DNA from: Marisediminicola antarctica
GTDB lineage: Bacteria; Actinomycetota; Actinomycetes; Actinomycetales; Microbacteriaceae
DNA: 64,000 nucleotides
Assembly: GCF_009930795.1 (NCBI RefSeq)
Contig: NZ_CP017146.1
Coordinates: 2,418,001 to 2,482,000 of the forward strand
Direction of reading: 5' to 3'
The position numbers and the translations under genes were made by a program. The number at the start of each line of letters is the position of its first letter. Within the stretch, counting starts at the first letter, position 1. Below, one piece after another: positions 33,049 through 41,721 of the stretch. The notes beneath the pieces are model-generated. The model worked only from the letters and a program-made list of their open reading frames with translations. It ran no database searches and had not been told where the DNA came from.

Positions 33049-33054
33049 CATAAT
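33049..33054 (+). promoter_or_regulatory. Candidate -10 box for leaderless ctaE transcript
   Basis: CATAAT ends six bases before GTG 33061. It faces the trpD promoter about 55 bp away. If ctaE is leaderless the upstream ATG 33022 is not used. Confidence 0.45.
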
Positions 33055-33060
33055 GGGGAC

Positions 33061-33690
33061 GTGTCCACAACTTCTCTCTCTCGCTCTGTCGGGGCTCCAG
33101 TCGTCAATCGCCCCAGCGTTGTCGCGGTGGGCACAATCGTCTGGCTCGGCAGCGAAGTCATGTTCTTCGCCGGCCTGTTCGCGATCTATTTCACCCTTCG
33201 TTCCACAGCGCCGGCGCTGTGGGAATCGGAGGCGGGACTTCTCAACATCCCGTTCTCACTCACCAACACGATCATTCTGGTGCTGTCCTCAGTGACCTGC
33301 CAGTTCGGTGTCTTCGCCGCCGAACGCCTGCAGCCCAGGGCCACCGGCTGGAAGATCTCCCAGTGGGGAATGGTCGAGTGGTTCTTCCTCACCTACGCCA
33401 TGGGGGCCGTGTTCGTGAGCGGCCAGATCTACGAGTACGCGGTGCTTGTGAGTGAGGGCATGACCATCAGCGCGAACTCCTACGGCTCCGCGTTTTACAT
33501 CACAACCGGCTTCCACGGCGCTCACGTGATCGGAGGGCTCATCGCCTTCCTGATCGTGATCGGCACCGCGTTCAGCGTAAAGAACTTCGGTCACCGGGAA
33601 GCGACTCGCGCGATCGTCGTCTCCTACTACTGGCACTTCGTCGACGTCGTCTGGATCGGGCTCTTCCTGGTCATCTACGTACTCAAATAG
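33061..33690 (+). CDS. ctaE: Cytochrome c oxidase subunit III (CtaE)
   Basis: A 209-residue polytopic subunit of the aa3 oxidase. About five membrane helices are visible, including [27 protein letters not shown], where the conserved Glu lies in helix I of the short actinobacterial form. The C-terminal [23 protein letters not shown] and [20 protein letters not shown] hold the standard HxxHVxxG and YWHFVDxVW motifs. GTG 33061 is chosen because of the close -10-like CATAAT; ATG 33022 would add 13 residues. It heads ctaE-qcrC-qcrA-qcrB, the usual order for the bc-aa3 supercomplex. Confidence 0.95.
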   Translation: MSTTSLSRSVGAPVVNRPSVVAVGTIVWLGSEVMFFAGLFAIYFTLRSTAPALWESEAGLLNIPFSLTNTIILVLSSVTCQFGVFAAERLQPRATGWKISQWGMVEWFFLTYAMGAVFVSGQIYEYAVLVSEGMTISANSYGSAFYITTGFHGAHVIGGLIAFLIVIGTAFSVKNFGHREATRAIVVSYYWHFVDVVWIGLFLVIYVLK

Positions 33691-33709
33691 GATCGGGAAC
33701 CCGCACAGC

Positions 33710-34528
33710 ATGCGCACACTCTCCTCGCAAGCACGAGGCACCTCGAACGGCCGCAAGTCGGGCCGACGCCATCCCCTCGCGACAGTCTCTCTCATCCTCG
33801 TCGGGCTCCTGACGACCGGTGGGGCCTACGCGATGTTCAGCTCGACCGCCTCGGCGGAAACGAACACCGCGGTGACGCAGACCATGGTCGACGAAGGCCA
33901 GAAGCTCTTCGCCGCCAACTGCGCCACCTGCCACGGCCTCAGCGCCGCCGGTACCGAAGCGGGACCGAGCCTCTACGGCGTCGGCGCCGCATCCGTGCAC
34001 TTCCAGGTCGGCACCGGCCGCATGCCCCTCGCGGCAAGCGGTCCCCAGGGCCAGAAGAAGCCGCCGCAGTTCACCGAGGAGCAGACCCTCGCGATGGCGG
34101 CCTATGTGGCCTCGCTCGCACCGGGACCCGAGATCCCCGAGGAGCGCTGGCTCCAGGCCGACGGCGACGCCACACTGGGTGCCGAGCTGTTCCGCGTGAA
34201 CTGCGCAATGTGCCACAACGTCGCTGGCGCCGGCGGAGCGCTCACAGAGGGCAAGTACGCCCCCGCCTTGGGCGGCGTGCAACCTGTGCACGTTTACGAG
34301 GCCATGGTCACCGGCCCGCAGAACATGCCGGTGTTCAGCGACCTCAACCTGTCTCCTCAGGAAAAGGCCGACATCATCACATATCTTCAGTATCTCGAGA
34401 ACAATCCGTCTCCGGGCGGTGCAGACCTCGGAAGTCTCGGCCCCGTTTCTGAAGGTCTCTTCATCTGGATCTTCGGCCTCGGCGCCCTGGTCGGCGTCAC
34501 GATCTGGATCGCGTCGAAGGCCAACTAG
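33710..34528 (+). CDS. qcrC: Cytochrome bc1 complex diheme cytochrome c subunit QcrC
   Basis: A 272-residue membrane-anchored cytochrome cc. An N-terminal helix (about residues 23-43) is followed by two heme-c domains with C71-x2-C74-H75 (NCATCHG) and C165-x2-C168-H169 (NCAMCHN). Axial Met candidates lie in GRMPL and QNMPVFSD. A C-terminal helix (about 248-270) anchors it. In actinobacteria QcrC replaces soluble cytochrome c and passes electrons directly to the CuA site of CtaC. No separate cytochrome c gene is needed or seen. Confidence 0.96.
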   Translation: MRTLSSQARGTSNGRKSGRRHPLATVSLILVGLLTTGGAYAMFSSTASAETNTAVTQTMVDEGQKLFAANCATCHGLSAAGTEAGPSLYGVGAASVHFQVGTGRMPLAASGPQGQKKPPQFTEEQTLAMAAYVASLAPGPEIPEERWLQADGDATLGAELFRVNCAMCHNVAGAGGALTEGKYAPALGGVQPVHVYEAMVTGPQNMPVFSDLNLSPQEKADIITYLQYLENNPSPGGADLGSLGPVSEGLFIWIFGLGALVGVTIWIASKAN

Positions 34529-34584
34529 GCCTTTCCGCCCCCCGCAACTCAACACCTACAGCGCAGCAATCGAAGGGGAAGACC

Positions 34585-35655
34585 ATGGCACAGCACGACA
34601 CCGGCGAGAAATCCGCCGCTGCCGGCTCGGCTGTCGACAGGATCGAATCGAGCCGTGTCTCTCCAGGCACGGCCGTCGAGCTCTCCGACGCCTTCGTCAA
34701 CCCCGGCCTGCCACCGCATCGCCCGCGGGTCACCGACCTGAACCCGAAGAAGGCAAAACAGGCCGAACGCCGTGTCTACACCCTCTTCTACGTGTCGATC
34801 ATCGGAAGCGTCGCAGCGGTTGCCGCGTACGCTGCGATCCCGCTCGTGCCCGGCGACAATGCGACTCTCCGCCTCAGCACAGCCCTCCTCGGGCTCGGCA
34901 TCGCGCTCGGGCTGCTCGGCATCGGAATCGGGGCGGTCTACTGGGCGAAGACCCTCATGAAGGCCGAAGAGATGGTGGAGATGCGCCACCCCACCCGTGG
35001 GTCGGATGACACACGCGAGCGCGCTGTCGAAATCTTCCAGCTCGGCAACGAGGAGTCCGGTTTCGGACGACGCACCCTCATCCGCAACAGCCTCATTGGT
35101 GCTCTCATCGCGACGCCGATCCCGGCGATCGTGCTGTTCCGCGACCTCGGCCCGGCCGGCTCCCCTGCGGAAGCGCTCATGACCACCATGTGGGAAACGG
35201 GCATGCGGCTCACCCAGGACCCCACGGGCGCGGCCATCAGGGCGTCCGACGTCACTCTGGGCTCCGTCTTCCACGTCATCCCTGACGGCCTTCTCGACAA
35301 GGAGCACAAGCTCGAGGAGAAGGCGAAGGCGGCGGTGCTGCTCATCCGTCTCAAGCCGGAAGACATCAACGAGCTTCCCGAACGCGCTGGCTGGTCCTAT
35401 GACGGAATTGTCGCGTACTCGAAGATCTGCACACACGTCGGCTGCCCCGTGGCGCTGTACGAGCAGCAGACGCACCACCTGCTCTGCCCCTGCCACCAGT
35501 CGACCTTCGACGTGACCAACCACTGTGAGGTCATTTTCGGGCCCGCTTCACGGCCCCTCCCGCAACTCCCCATCTCCGTCGATTCCGACGGCTACCTGAT
35601 CGCCCAGTCGGACTTTCTCGAGCCAATCGGTCCTAGCTTTTGGGAACGCTCATGA
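34585..35655 (+). CDS. qcrA: Cytochrome bc1 complex Rieske iron-sulfur subunit QcrA
   Basis: A 356-residue subunit carrying a 2Fe-2S cluster. The ligands are C282 and H284 in C-T-H-V-G-C and C301 and H304 in C-P-C-H, with the C287-C303 disulfide pair. As in other actinobacteria it has three N-terminal membrane helices (about residues 70-205, such as LFYVSIIGSVAAVAAYAAIPLV and LIGALIATPIPAIVLF) rather than one. It accepts electrons from menaquinol at the QcrB site. The stop overlaps the qcrB ATG (ATGA). Confidence 0.96.
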   Translation: MAQHDTGEKSAAAGSAVDRIESSRVSPGTAVELSDAFVNPGLPPHRPRVTDLNPKKAKQAERRVYTLFYVSIIGSVAAVAAYAAIPLVPGDNATLRLSTALLGLGIALGLLGIGIGAVYWAKTLMKAEEMVEMRHPTRGSDDTRERAVEIFQLGNEESGFGRRTLIRNSLIGALIATPIPAIVLFRDLGPAGSPAEALMTTMWETGMRLTQDPTGAAIRASDVTLGSVFHVIPDGLLDKEHKLEEKAKAAVLLIRLKPEDINELPERAGWSYDGIVAYSKICTHVGCPVALYEQQTHHLLCPCHQSTFDVTNHCEVIFGPASRPLPQLPISVDSDGYLIAQSDFLEPIGPSFWERS

Positions 35656-37289
35656 GCGCCACAGACACAGCATCCGCACCCGCCGACACCACAGCCGCGT
35701 CGACTGTTTCGCCCTCGCGCGGCCAGCGCTTCACGAATGCGTCGGCCAACTACATCGACGAGCGCACGAGCGTGTCCGGTCTGGTCAAGGAACTCGGCCG
35801 CAAGGTATTCCCCGACCACTGGTCGTTCATGCTGGGCGAGATCGCGCTTTACAGCTTCGTCGTCATCCTCCTCTCTGGCACGTTCCTCACCTTCTTCTAC
35901 GACCCGTCGATGACCGAGGTCGAGTACGAAGGCTCCTACGTGCCGCTCAAGGGCCTCGAGATGTCGGCGGCGATGGCATCCAGCCTCGACATCTCCTTCG
36001 ACATCCGCGGCGGGCTGCTCATGCGCCAGGTGCACCACTGGGCCGCGCTGCTGTTCATTGCCGCCATCGGCCTGCACATGCTTCGTGTCTTCTTCACCGG
36101 CGCGTTCCGCAAGCCCCGCGAGCTCAACTGGTTCATCGGCTTCGTGCTGTTCATCCTCGCGATGGCAGAGGGCTTCACGGGCTACTCGCTCCCTGACGAC
36201 CTGCTGTCCGGCAACGGGCTGCGGATCATCGACGGCATGGTCAAGGCGATCCCGCTGATCGGGACCTGGATCTCCTGGCTCTTGTTCGGTGGAGAGTTCC
36301 CCGGTACCGAAGTCATCCCTCGCCTGTTCGTGCTGCACATCCTGCTGCTGCCAGCGATCCTTGTTGTGGCACTCGGTGCCCACTTGTTGCTGATGGTCAT
36401 CAACAAGCACACCCACTACGCCGGTCCCGGTCGCACGAACGACAACGTCGTTGGCGTCCCTGTCATGCCGATCTTCGCCGCGAAGGCCGGTGGGTTCTTC
36501 TTCATCGTCTTCGGCGTGATCATGCTGCTCGGTGCGTTCATCCAGATCAACCCGATCTGGGCTTACGGCCCCTACGACCCCTCTCCGGTGTCGGCGGGAA
36601 CCCAGCCGGACTGGTACATCGGTTTCGCCGACGGCGCGTTGCGGCTCATGCCGGGCTGGGATGTCGTTCTCCTCGGCTACACCTATCCACTCGGTGTGCT
36701 GGTGCCCCTCGCGGTCCTTCCGATCTTCCTCGGGCTCGTCGCGTTCTACCCCTTCATTGAGGCCTGGATCACCGGCGACAAGCGTGAGCACCACATCGCC
36801 GAGCGTCCGCGCAACGCGCCGGCTCGCACCGCCATCGGCGCGGCAGGCGTCACGTTCTACGCGGTCCTCTGGGCCGCCGCGAGCTCCGACCTCATCGCGA
36901 CCCACTTCCTCGTCACGATCGAGGGAACGATCATCACTCTGCGTTGGCTACTGGTGATCGGGCCGGTACTGGCCTACTTCCTGACCAAGCGCATCTGCCT
37001 CGGTCTTCAGAAGAAGGACCGCGAGATCGCTCTGCACGGGTACGAGTCCGGACGCATCGTACGCCTTCCGGGCGGCGAGTACATCGAGGTGCACGAGCAG
37101 CTCGACGACTACGAGCGTTGGAAGCTCGTCAGCTACCTCGACTACGAGCCGCTCATGGTTCGCCCCAATGACAAGGGACGCATCTCGGTGGCGCAGCGCG
37201 CCCGTGCCGGACTCTCGTCCTGGTTCTTCGAAGACCGCATTGCACCGGCCACGACCACCGAGCTCGAACGCGAGTCCGCGTCGCACTAG
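35652..37289 (+). CDS. qcrB: Cytochrome bc1 complex cytochrome b subunit QcrB
   Basis: A 545-residue integral membrane subunit with two hemes b and the quinol sites. The heme-binding helix reads RQVHHWAALLFIAAIGLHMLRVFF. The quinol-oxidation motif appears as FTGYSLPDDLLSGNGLRI, with PDWYIGF replacing the classic PEWYF. Eight or more helices are followed by a long soluble C-terminal extension (about residues 450-545) found in actinobacteria. ATG 35652 overlaps qcrA; the upstream frame adds four residues. QcrB of this type is the target of imidazopyridine drugs in mycobacteria. Confidence 0.96.
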   Translation: MSATDTASAPADTTAASTVSPSRGQRFTNASANYIDERTSVSGLVKELGRKVFPDHWSFMLGEIALYSFVVILLSGTFLTFFYDPSMTEVEYEGSYVPLKGLEMSAAMASSLDISFDIRGGLLMRQVHHWAALLFIAAIGLHMLRVFFTGAFRKPRELNWFIGFVLFILAMAEGFTGYSLPDDLLSGNGLRIIDGMVKAIPLIGTWISWLLFGGEFPGTEVIPRLFVLHILLLPAILVVALGAHLLLMVINKHTHYAGPGRTNDNVVGVPVMPIFAAKAGGFFFIVFGVIMLLGAFIQINPIWAYGPYDPSPVSAGTQPDWYIGFADGALRLMPGWDVVLLGYTYPLGVLVPLAVLPIFLGLVAFYPFIEAWITGDKREHHIAERPRNAPARTAIGAAGVTFYAVLWAAASSDLIATHFLVTIEGTIITLRWLLVIGPVLAYFLTKRICLGLQKKDREIALHGYESGRIVRLPGGEYIEVHEQLDDYERWKLVSYLDYEPLMVRPNDKGRISVAQRARAGLSSWFFEDRIAPATTTELERESASH

Positions 37290-37304
37290 GCAGCACCTGC
37301 ACTG

Positions 37305-37340
37305 GAAACGGCGCTCGGACTTCGGTCCGGGCGCCGTTTC
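37305..37340 (+). terminator. Terminator downstream of qcrB
   Basis: GAAACGGCGCTCGGAC (37305-37320) pairs fully with 37325-37340 around a TTCG tetraloop, a 16-bp stem with one T-G pair. It starts 15 bases after the qcrB stop. No long T-run follows, but the stable UUCG-capped stem at an operon end fits an intrinsic terminator. Confidence 0.8.
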
Positions 37341-37375
37341 TGTGTGTGCCGTTTCTGTGTGCCGTCGCAGGGGTG

Positions 37376-37435
37376 TGTGCCCGTTTGTGGCAACCGCGCC
37401 CAGCCGGCCGGGCGCGGTTGCCACAAACGGGCGCA
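37376..37435. repeat. Long perfect inverted repeat between qcrB and the GNAT gene
   Basis: A 23-bp arm at 37379-37401 is the exact reverse complement of 37410-37432 with an eight-base loop, AGCCGGCC. One T-G pair extends it to 26 bp (37376-37401 with 37410-37435). A 14-bp direct repeat, GCCGTTTCTGTGTG, lies just upstream at 37333-37346 and 37348-37361. The remaining sequence to the GNAT stop at 37563 shows nothing recognisable. Confidence 0.85.
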
Positions 37436-37562
37436 AATACCGCGGGACAGACTGCAGGATGCCCGTGGAGGCGGGATCATGCTCGCGCTGGCACCCAAGC
37501 CCGTTGCCGACTCTCGCGCCGACAGATGGGCGTCAATCGACTGGCGACCCGCCGACCTGGGC

Positions 37563-38036
37563 TCAGACAGACGCGTCGAAGCTCTTCTTCAGGTAGTCCG
37601 CGGTGGAGCGATAGTCGAGTCCCTCGTAGAAGAACGCCGCACCACGACGGCTTGCGACCGTCAGCTGGCGCGCGCCCAGGACCCGGCACTCACGCTCGAC
37701 AGCGCCCACGAGGGCGGTGCCCACCCGCTGGCCGCGGCTTGCCTCGTCGACGACCAGTTCCTGCAGGTGCGCCGCCACTCCATTGGTGTGGAACAGTCGC
37801 GCGAGCGTCGTGAACGCATAGCCGGTCACCGCGCCGTCGTCGGCCGTCGCCACGAGCAGCAGGTGATCGTCTGAGTTGCGGATGTTGCTGGCGTACGCGG
37901 CGTCGAATGCGGCACGCTCTGGCGCATCGCCCTTCTCCAGCTGCGCCAGCAGACCGAAAATCGCGTCCGCGTCGCCGAGAGTCGCCGCCCTGATACCGAT
38001 GGGCTTAGCGACCGAAGTTGCCGCGGTAGTACTCAT
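37563..38036 (-). CDS. GNAT family N-acetyltransferase
   Basis: A 157-residue acetyltransferase. IRAATLGDADAIFGLLAQLE is the N-terminal strand and helix. LQELVVDEASRGQRVGTALVGAVERECRVLGARQLTVAS is the acetyl-CoA pyrophosphate loop (R/QxxGxG/A as RGQRVGTAL) and its flanks. FFYEGLDYR is the end strand. The substrate is unknown. Its ATG lies 32 bases inside the end of ctaF, so it is probably translated with the oxidase genes; no other start is available. Confidence 0.9.
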   Translation of the reverse strand: MSTTAATSVAKPIGIRAATLGDADAIFGLLAQLEKGDAPERAAFDAAYASNIRNSDDHLLLVATADDGAVTGYAFTTLARLFHTNGVAAHLQELVVDEASRGQRVGTALVGAVERECRVLGARQLTVASRRGAAFFYEGLDYRSTADYLKKSFDASV

Positions 38037-38451
38037 ACATCCAGCCTACGAGGCTGATCAGGGTCACGGCAGCGCCGATCGCGGCGATCCAGACCCCGAC
38101 AGCGATCCCGAGGAAGAGAAGGGCGGCTCCGCCGGCAAGCATGATGGGCCACCAGCTCCAGGGGCTGAAGAACCCCTGCTCCGCGTCGCCATCGTCGATG
38201 TTCGCGTTCAGGCGGTCCTCCGGCAGCTCTCCGCCCTGCGCGGAGTGCGTGCGTCCGAGGTAGAAGGCGATGAGCGCCGACAGGATCGCGGTCAAGGCGA
38301 GCGCGATCGTGCCAGCCCACTCGACCGCCGAGGCCCGCTGGATTGCCTCGGGTGTGTTGTTGAAGTCGATGAGCGACCAGACCGTGTAGACCACAGCGAG
38401 AATGGTGAAGAAGACCGTCAGAATCCAGAACAGTCGTGTGTTGGCGACCAC
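38005..38451 (-). CDS. ctaF: Cytochrome c oxidase subunit IV (CtaF)
   Basis: A 148-residue membrane protein, the actinobacteria-specific small subunit of the aa3 oxidase. Four hydrophobic helices: ILTVFFTILAVVYTVWSLI, GTIALALTAILSALIAFYLG, SWWPIMLAGGAALLFLGIAVGVW and AAIGAAVTLISLVGWMYEY. The acidic mid-loop (ELPEDRLNANIDDGDAEQGFFSPWSWWP) is the family's recognised core. It begins three bases after the ctaD stop. It has a structural role and no cofactor ligands. Confidence 0.94.
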   Translation of the reverse strand: MVANTRLFWILTVFFTILAVVYTVWSLIDFNNTPEAIQRASAVEWAGTIALALTAILSALIAFYLGRTHSAQGGELPEDRLNANIDDGDAEQGFFSPWSWWPIMLAGGAALLFLGIAVGVWIAAIGAAVTLISLVGWMYEYYRGNFGR

Positions 38452-38454
38452 CGG

Positions 38455-40194
38455 CTACTTCACCTTCTCGTCGGACATGTCGTACACGGGGGCATCCGGC
38501 GCATCCTTGAGCGGGCCGACGCCGATCGCGATGCCGGCCTCCGGGTGCGCCAGGTCGAACGCCGGCGACTCCGAGCGGATGCGCGGGATCGAGGTGAAGT
38601 TGTGCCGCGGCGGCGGGCAGGACGTTGCCCACTCAAGCGAGCGCCCGTAGCCCCACGGGTCGTTGACCGTGACCTTCGGCGCGCGCAGGGCGGTAATCCA
38701 CACGTTGTACAGGAATGGCAGCATCGACACACCGAGGAGCATCGCGCCGACCGTGGACAGCTGGTTCATGGCGGTGAAGCCGTCCTCCGGCTGGTAGGTC
38801 GCATACCGGCGGGGCATACCCATGACTCCGAGCCAGTGCTGGATCAGGAAGGTCATGTGGAAGCCGACAAACAACAGCCAGAAGTGGATCTTGCCCAGGC
38901 GCTCATCGAGCATCTTGCCTGTGAACTTGGGCCACCAGAAGTAGAACCCGCTGAACATCGCGAAGACAACGGTGCCGAACACGACGTAGTGGAAGTGCGC
39001 CACGACGAAGTACGTGTCGGACACGTGGAAGTCGAGCGGCGGCGACGCGAGGATGACGCCGGTGAGCCCGCCGAAGGTGAACGTGATGAGGAACCCGATT
39101 GCCCAGATCATCGGGGTCTCGAACGTCACTGAACCGCGCCACATTGTGCCGATCCAGTTGAAGATCTTCACCCCGGTGGGCACCGCGATGAGCATCGTCA
39201 TGAGCGCGAAGAACGGCAGCAGCACCGACCCCGTCACGTACATGTGGTGCGCCCACACCGTCATTGACAGCGCGGCGATAGCAATGGTCGCGTAGACAAG
39301 GGTCTTGTAGCCGAAGATCGGCTTGCGGCTGAACACCGGGAAGACTTCGGAGACGATGCCGAAGAACGGCAGCGCGATGATGTAGACCTCTGGGTGCCCG
39401 AAGAACCAGAACAGGTGTTGCCAGAGGATCGCTCCCCCCGCTTCGGGGTTGTAGAGCTGGGCTCCGAGCACCCGGTCGGCGCCGAGGGCGAACATCGCGG
39501 CCGCGAGCACCGGGAACGCCATGATGATCAGGATCGAGGTCACCAGGGTGTTCCAGGTGAAGATCGGCATCCGGAACATCGTCATGCCGGGAGCACGCAT
39601 CGTGATGATCGTCGTGATGAAGTTCACTCCACCGAGAATGGTGCCGAAGCCGCTCATCGCGAGGCCGAAGACCCAGAGGTTGCCGCCCAGTCCCGGCGAG
39701 AAGGTCAAGGACGACAGCGGGGCGTAGGCGAACCAGCCGAAGGATGCGGCGCCTTGCGGGGTCAGGAACCCGGCGACCGCGATGAGCGAGCCGAAGCTGA
39801 ACAGCCAGTAGGCGAAGGCGTTCAACCGGGGGAAGGCCACGTCGGGGGCACCGATCTGCAGCGGCATGAGCACGTTGGCGAAGCCGGCGAACAGCGGCGT
39901 TGCGAACATCAGCAGCATGATCGTGCCGTGCATCGTGAACAGCTGGTTGTACTGCTCCTTTGTCGCGACGACGTCGAGGCCCGGCGCGAACAGCTGCGCA
40001 CGGATGACGAGCGCCATCACTCCACCGAGGCAGAAGTAAAGGAACGAGGTGATCAGGTAGAGGTACCCGATCTTCTTGTGGTCGGTCGAGGTGATCCAGT
40101 CGACAACAATGTTGCCCTTGGTGCCGACCCTCGACTCCTGCGGCCGGGGGCCCGGTGTCGTGGTGCCGACCTTCGGTGCAGTCGCTGTGCTCAT
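38455..40194 (-). CDS. ctaD: Cytochrome c oxidase subunit I (CtaD)
   Basis: A 579-residue heme-copper oxidase catalytic subunit with 12 helices. The heme a His lies in [10 protein letters not shown]. The CuB site and the cross-linked Tyr are in [20 protein letters not shown]. CuB His pair WAHHMYVTG and the heme a/a3 ligands [12 protein letters not shown] follow. The chain starts with a short polar tail and [14 protein letters not shown] 40194 overlaps the ctaC stop by four bases. With CtaC, CtaE and CtaF it reduces oxygen to water using electrons from QcrC. Confidence 0.97.
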   Translation of the reverse strand: MSTATAPKVGTTTPGPRPQESRVGTKGNIVVDWITSTDHKKIGYLYLITSFLYFCLGGVMALVIRAQLFAPGLDVVATKEQYNQLFTMHGTIMLLMFATPLFAGFANVLMPLQIGAPDVAFPRLNAFAYWLFSFGSLIAVAGFLTPQGAASFGWFAYAPLSSLTFSPGLGGNLWVFGLAMSGFGTILGGVNFITTIITMRAPGMTMFRMPIFTWNTLVTSILIIMAFPVLAAAMFALGADRVLGAQLYNPEAGGAILWQHLFWFFGHPEVYIIALPFFGIVSEVFPVFSRKPIFGYKTLVYATIAIAALSMTVWAHHMYVTGSVLLPFFALMTMLIAVPTGVKIFNWIGTMWRGSVTFETPMIWAIGFLITFTFGGLTGVILASPPLDFHVSDTYFVVAHFHYVVFGTVVFAMFSGFYFWWPKFTGKMLDERLGKIHFWLLFVGFHMTFLIQHWLGVMGMPRRYATYQPEDGFTAMNQLSTVGAMLLGVSMLPFLYNVWITALRAPKVTVNDPWGYGRSLEWATSCPPPRHNFTSIPRIRSESPAFDLAHPEAGIAIGVGPLKDAPDAPVYDMSDEKVK

Positions 40195-41078
40195 TCTGAG
40201 TGACCTTCGCGTTCTGGGGCTTCCGTGCCTGGCTGGTTCTGGTTGGTGTCGTATTCCTCGCCGAGCGTGCCGGTCTGCCCGGCGGCGGCGAGGCTCGCGA
40301 TGTGGGCGTCGTACTCGTCCTGCTCGACGACCTTCACCTGGAAGAGCATGAGCGAGTGGTACTCGCCACACAGCTCGGCGCACTTGCCGATGTAGGTGCC
40401 GGTCTTGAGCGGCGTGAAGTACATGTGGTTGGTCTTGCCCGGGATCATGTCTTTTTTGTAGAGGAAGTCCACCACGAAGAAGGAATGAATCACGTCGCGC
40501 GATTCGATGTTGATCTGCACGCTCTGGTCGACCGGCAGGTAGAGGACGGGGAGCTCGTCGTAGTCGATGGTTGCGGGGCCGTCGAGCTCAGTCGCCTGCA
40601 CGCCTGGGGAGTAGACACCCTCGCCGCCAGGGCCCTCGTTGAGGTAGTTGAAATCCCACGCCCAGCGCTTGCCGTAGACCTCGATCGTGACGTCGGGGTC
40701 TTCGATCGGCGCCTCGATGGCCGCTTGGTCGCGGGCGGTGAAGGCAAAGAACCCGAGCACCAGCAGAAGCGGCACGACCGTATAGAAGATCTCGATCGGC
40801 ATGTTGTAGCGCAGCTGCGCCGGAAGGCCGGTCTGCCCCTTGCGGCGGCGGTAGACAACAGCCGCCCAGATGATGAGGCCCCAGGTCACGATGCCGACGA
40901 TCAACAACACGATCCAGGAGGTGACCCAGAGGCCCGTCACCCGGTCGGTGTGGTTGGTGATGCCCGGCTCCCCCGGGAGGTAGCCACGCAGCTGAGTTTG
41001 GGTACACCCGGCGAGAACGACGACAAGCATCGCGGCGATCGGGATGGTTGCCCATCGTAGACGGCGGTTTGAGTGCAC
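40191..41078 (-). CDS. ctaC: Cytochrome c oxidase subunit II (CtaC)
   Basis: A 295-residue subunit carrying the CuA site. It starts as a lipoprotein: the lipobox is VLAGC with Cys 25. Two membrane helices follow ([26 protein letters not shown] and [17 protein letters not shown]). The cupredoxin domain has the copper ligands C233, C237, H241 and M244 in [12 protein letters not shown], plus the earlier His in [13 protein letters not shown] 41078 follows GAAAGG; a longer frame to 41099 lacks a ribosome site. The predicted Cys anchor would need Lgt, LspA and Lnt, two of which are encoded in this window. Confidence 0.95.
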   Translation of the reverse strand: MHSNRRLRWATIPIAAMLVVVLAGCTQTQLRGYLPGEPGITNHTDRVTGLWVTSWIVLLIVGIVTWGLIIWAAVVYRRRKGQTGLPAQLRYNMPIEIFYTVVPLLLVLGFFAFTARDQAAIEAPIEDPDVTIEVYGKRWAWDFNYLNEGPGGEGVYSPGVQATELDGPATIDYDELPVLYLPVDQSVQINIESRDVIHSFFVVDFLYKKDMIPGKTNHMYFTPLKTGTYIGKCAELCGEYHSLMLFQVKVVEQDEYDAHIASLAAAGQTGTLGEEYDTNQNQPGTEAPEREGHSE

Positions 41079-41192
41079 CGGGGACCTTTCACATAACACG
41101 GACTCTGAGTGAACTCAGGTTCTGTTCAACTCCCTCAGCCTACTGCGATCGGCACCCGGCGAGAGACCGGTGAGGCGGCATTTCGGCATCAA

Positions 41193-41224
41193 AAAAGGGA
41201 ACTGCCAGTCGGCAATTCCCTTTT
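41193..41224 (-). terminator. Intrinsic terminator of the ErpA-type gene
   Basis: A stem AAAAGGGAA (41193-41201) pairs with TTCCCTTTT (41216-41224), with an inner TGCC/GGCA and one mismatch. On the minus strand it is followed by a run of six T, a classical rho-independent terminator. It separates the Fe-S gene from ctaC. The T-run on the plus strand is shorter. Confidence 0.85.
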
Positions 41225-41287
41225 CTGGACGTCTGCTCAGTGAAGATCGTTCGATCGCTGGGCGAGCGTGATTGCGCTGAGCGCGTG

Positions 41288-41674
41288 CTAGTGGAAGGAG
41301 TCCCCGCATGCGCAGCTTCCGCCGGCGTTCGGGTTGTCGATCGTGAAGCCCTGCTTCTGGATCGTGTCTTCGAAATCGATGCTCGCGCCCTCGAGGTAGG
41401 GCACGCTCATCTTGTCGACAACGACCTCGACACCGTCGAAGTCGACGGTCATGTCGCCGTCGAGCAGGCGCTCGTCGAAGTAGAGCTGGTAGATGAGTCC
41501 CGAGCATCCGCCCGGTTGCACGGCGACGCGGAGGCGGAGGTCGTCCCGCGCTTCCTGCTCGTAGAGGGCCCGTACCTTCGCCGCGGCGGTCGCCGTGAGG
41601 CCGACGCCGTGCGCCGGTGCGGCCGCGACCGCGGTGTCGGTGGTCGTGCTATCGGTCAGTGTCGTGTCGGTCAT
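41288..41674 (-). CDS. erpA: Iron-sulfur cluster insertion protein (ErpA/IscA type)
   Basis: A 128-residue A-type carrier that holds and delivers Fe-S clusters to target enzymes. The three ligand cysteines are C57 in QPGGCSGL and C121, C123 in GGSCACGDSF, with the conserved VDKMSVPYLEGASIDFED between. The first about 25 residues are a Thr/Ala-rich tail. ATG 41674 follows AAGGAG at five bases. Likely clients nearby include the Rieske protein, but this is inference. The erpA or iscA name cannot be separated by sequence alone. Confidence 0.9.
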   Translation of the reverse strand: MTDTTLTDSTTTDTAVAAAPAHGVGLTATAAAKVRALYEQEARDDLRLRVAVQPGGCSGLIYQLYFDERLLDGDMTVDFDGVEVVVDKMSVPYLEGASIDFEDTIQKQGFTIDNPNAGGSCACGDSFH

Positions 41675-41721
41675 GACCACTCCTTTTGCCTAATTAAAGC
41701 TCTAACCAGTGTAAGCATCGA

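Noticed and set aside
37433-37562. Short frames in the gap before the GNAT stop
   Set aside because: They overlap the inverted repeat, have no ribosome site and no recognisable family.
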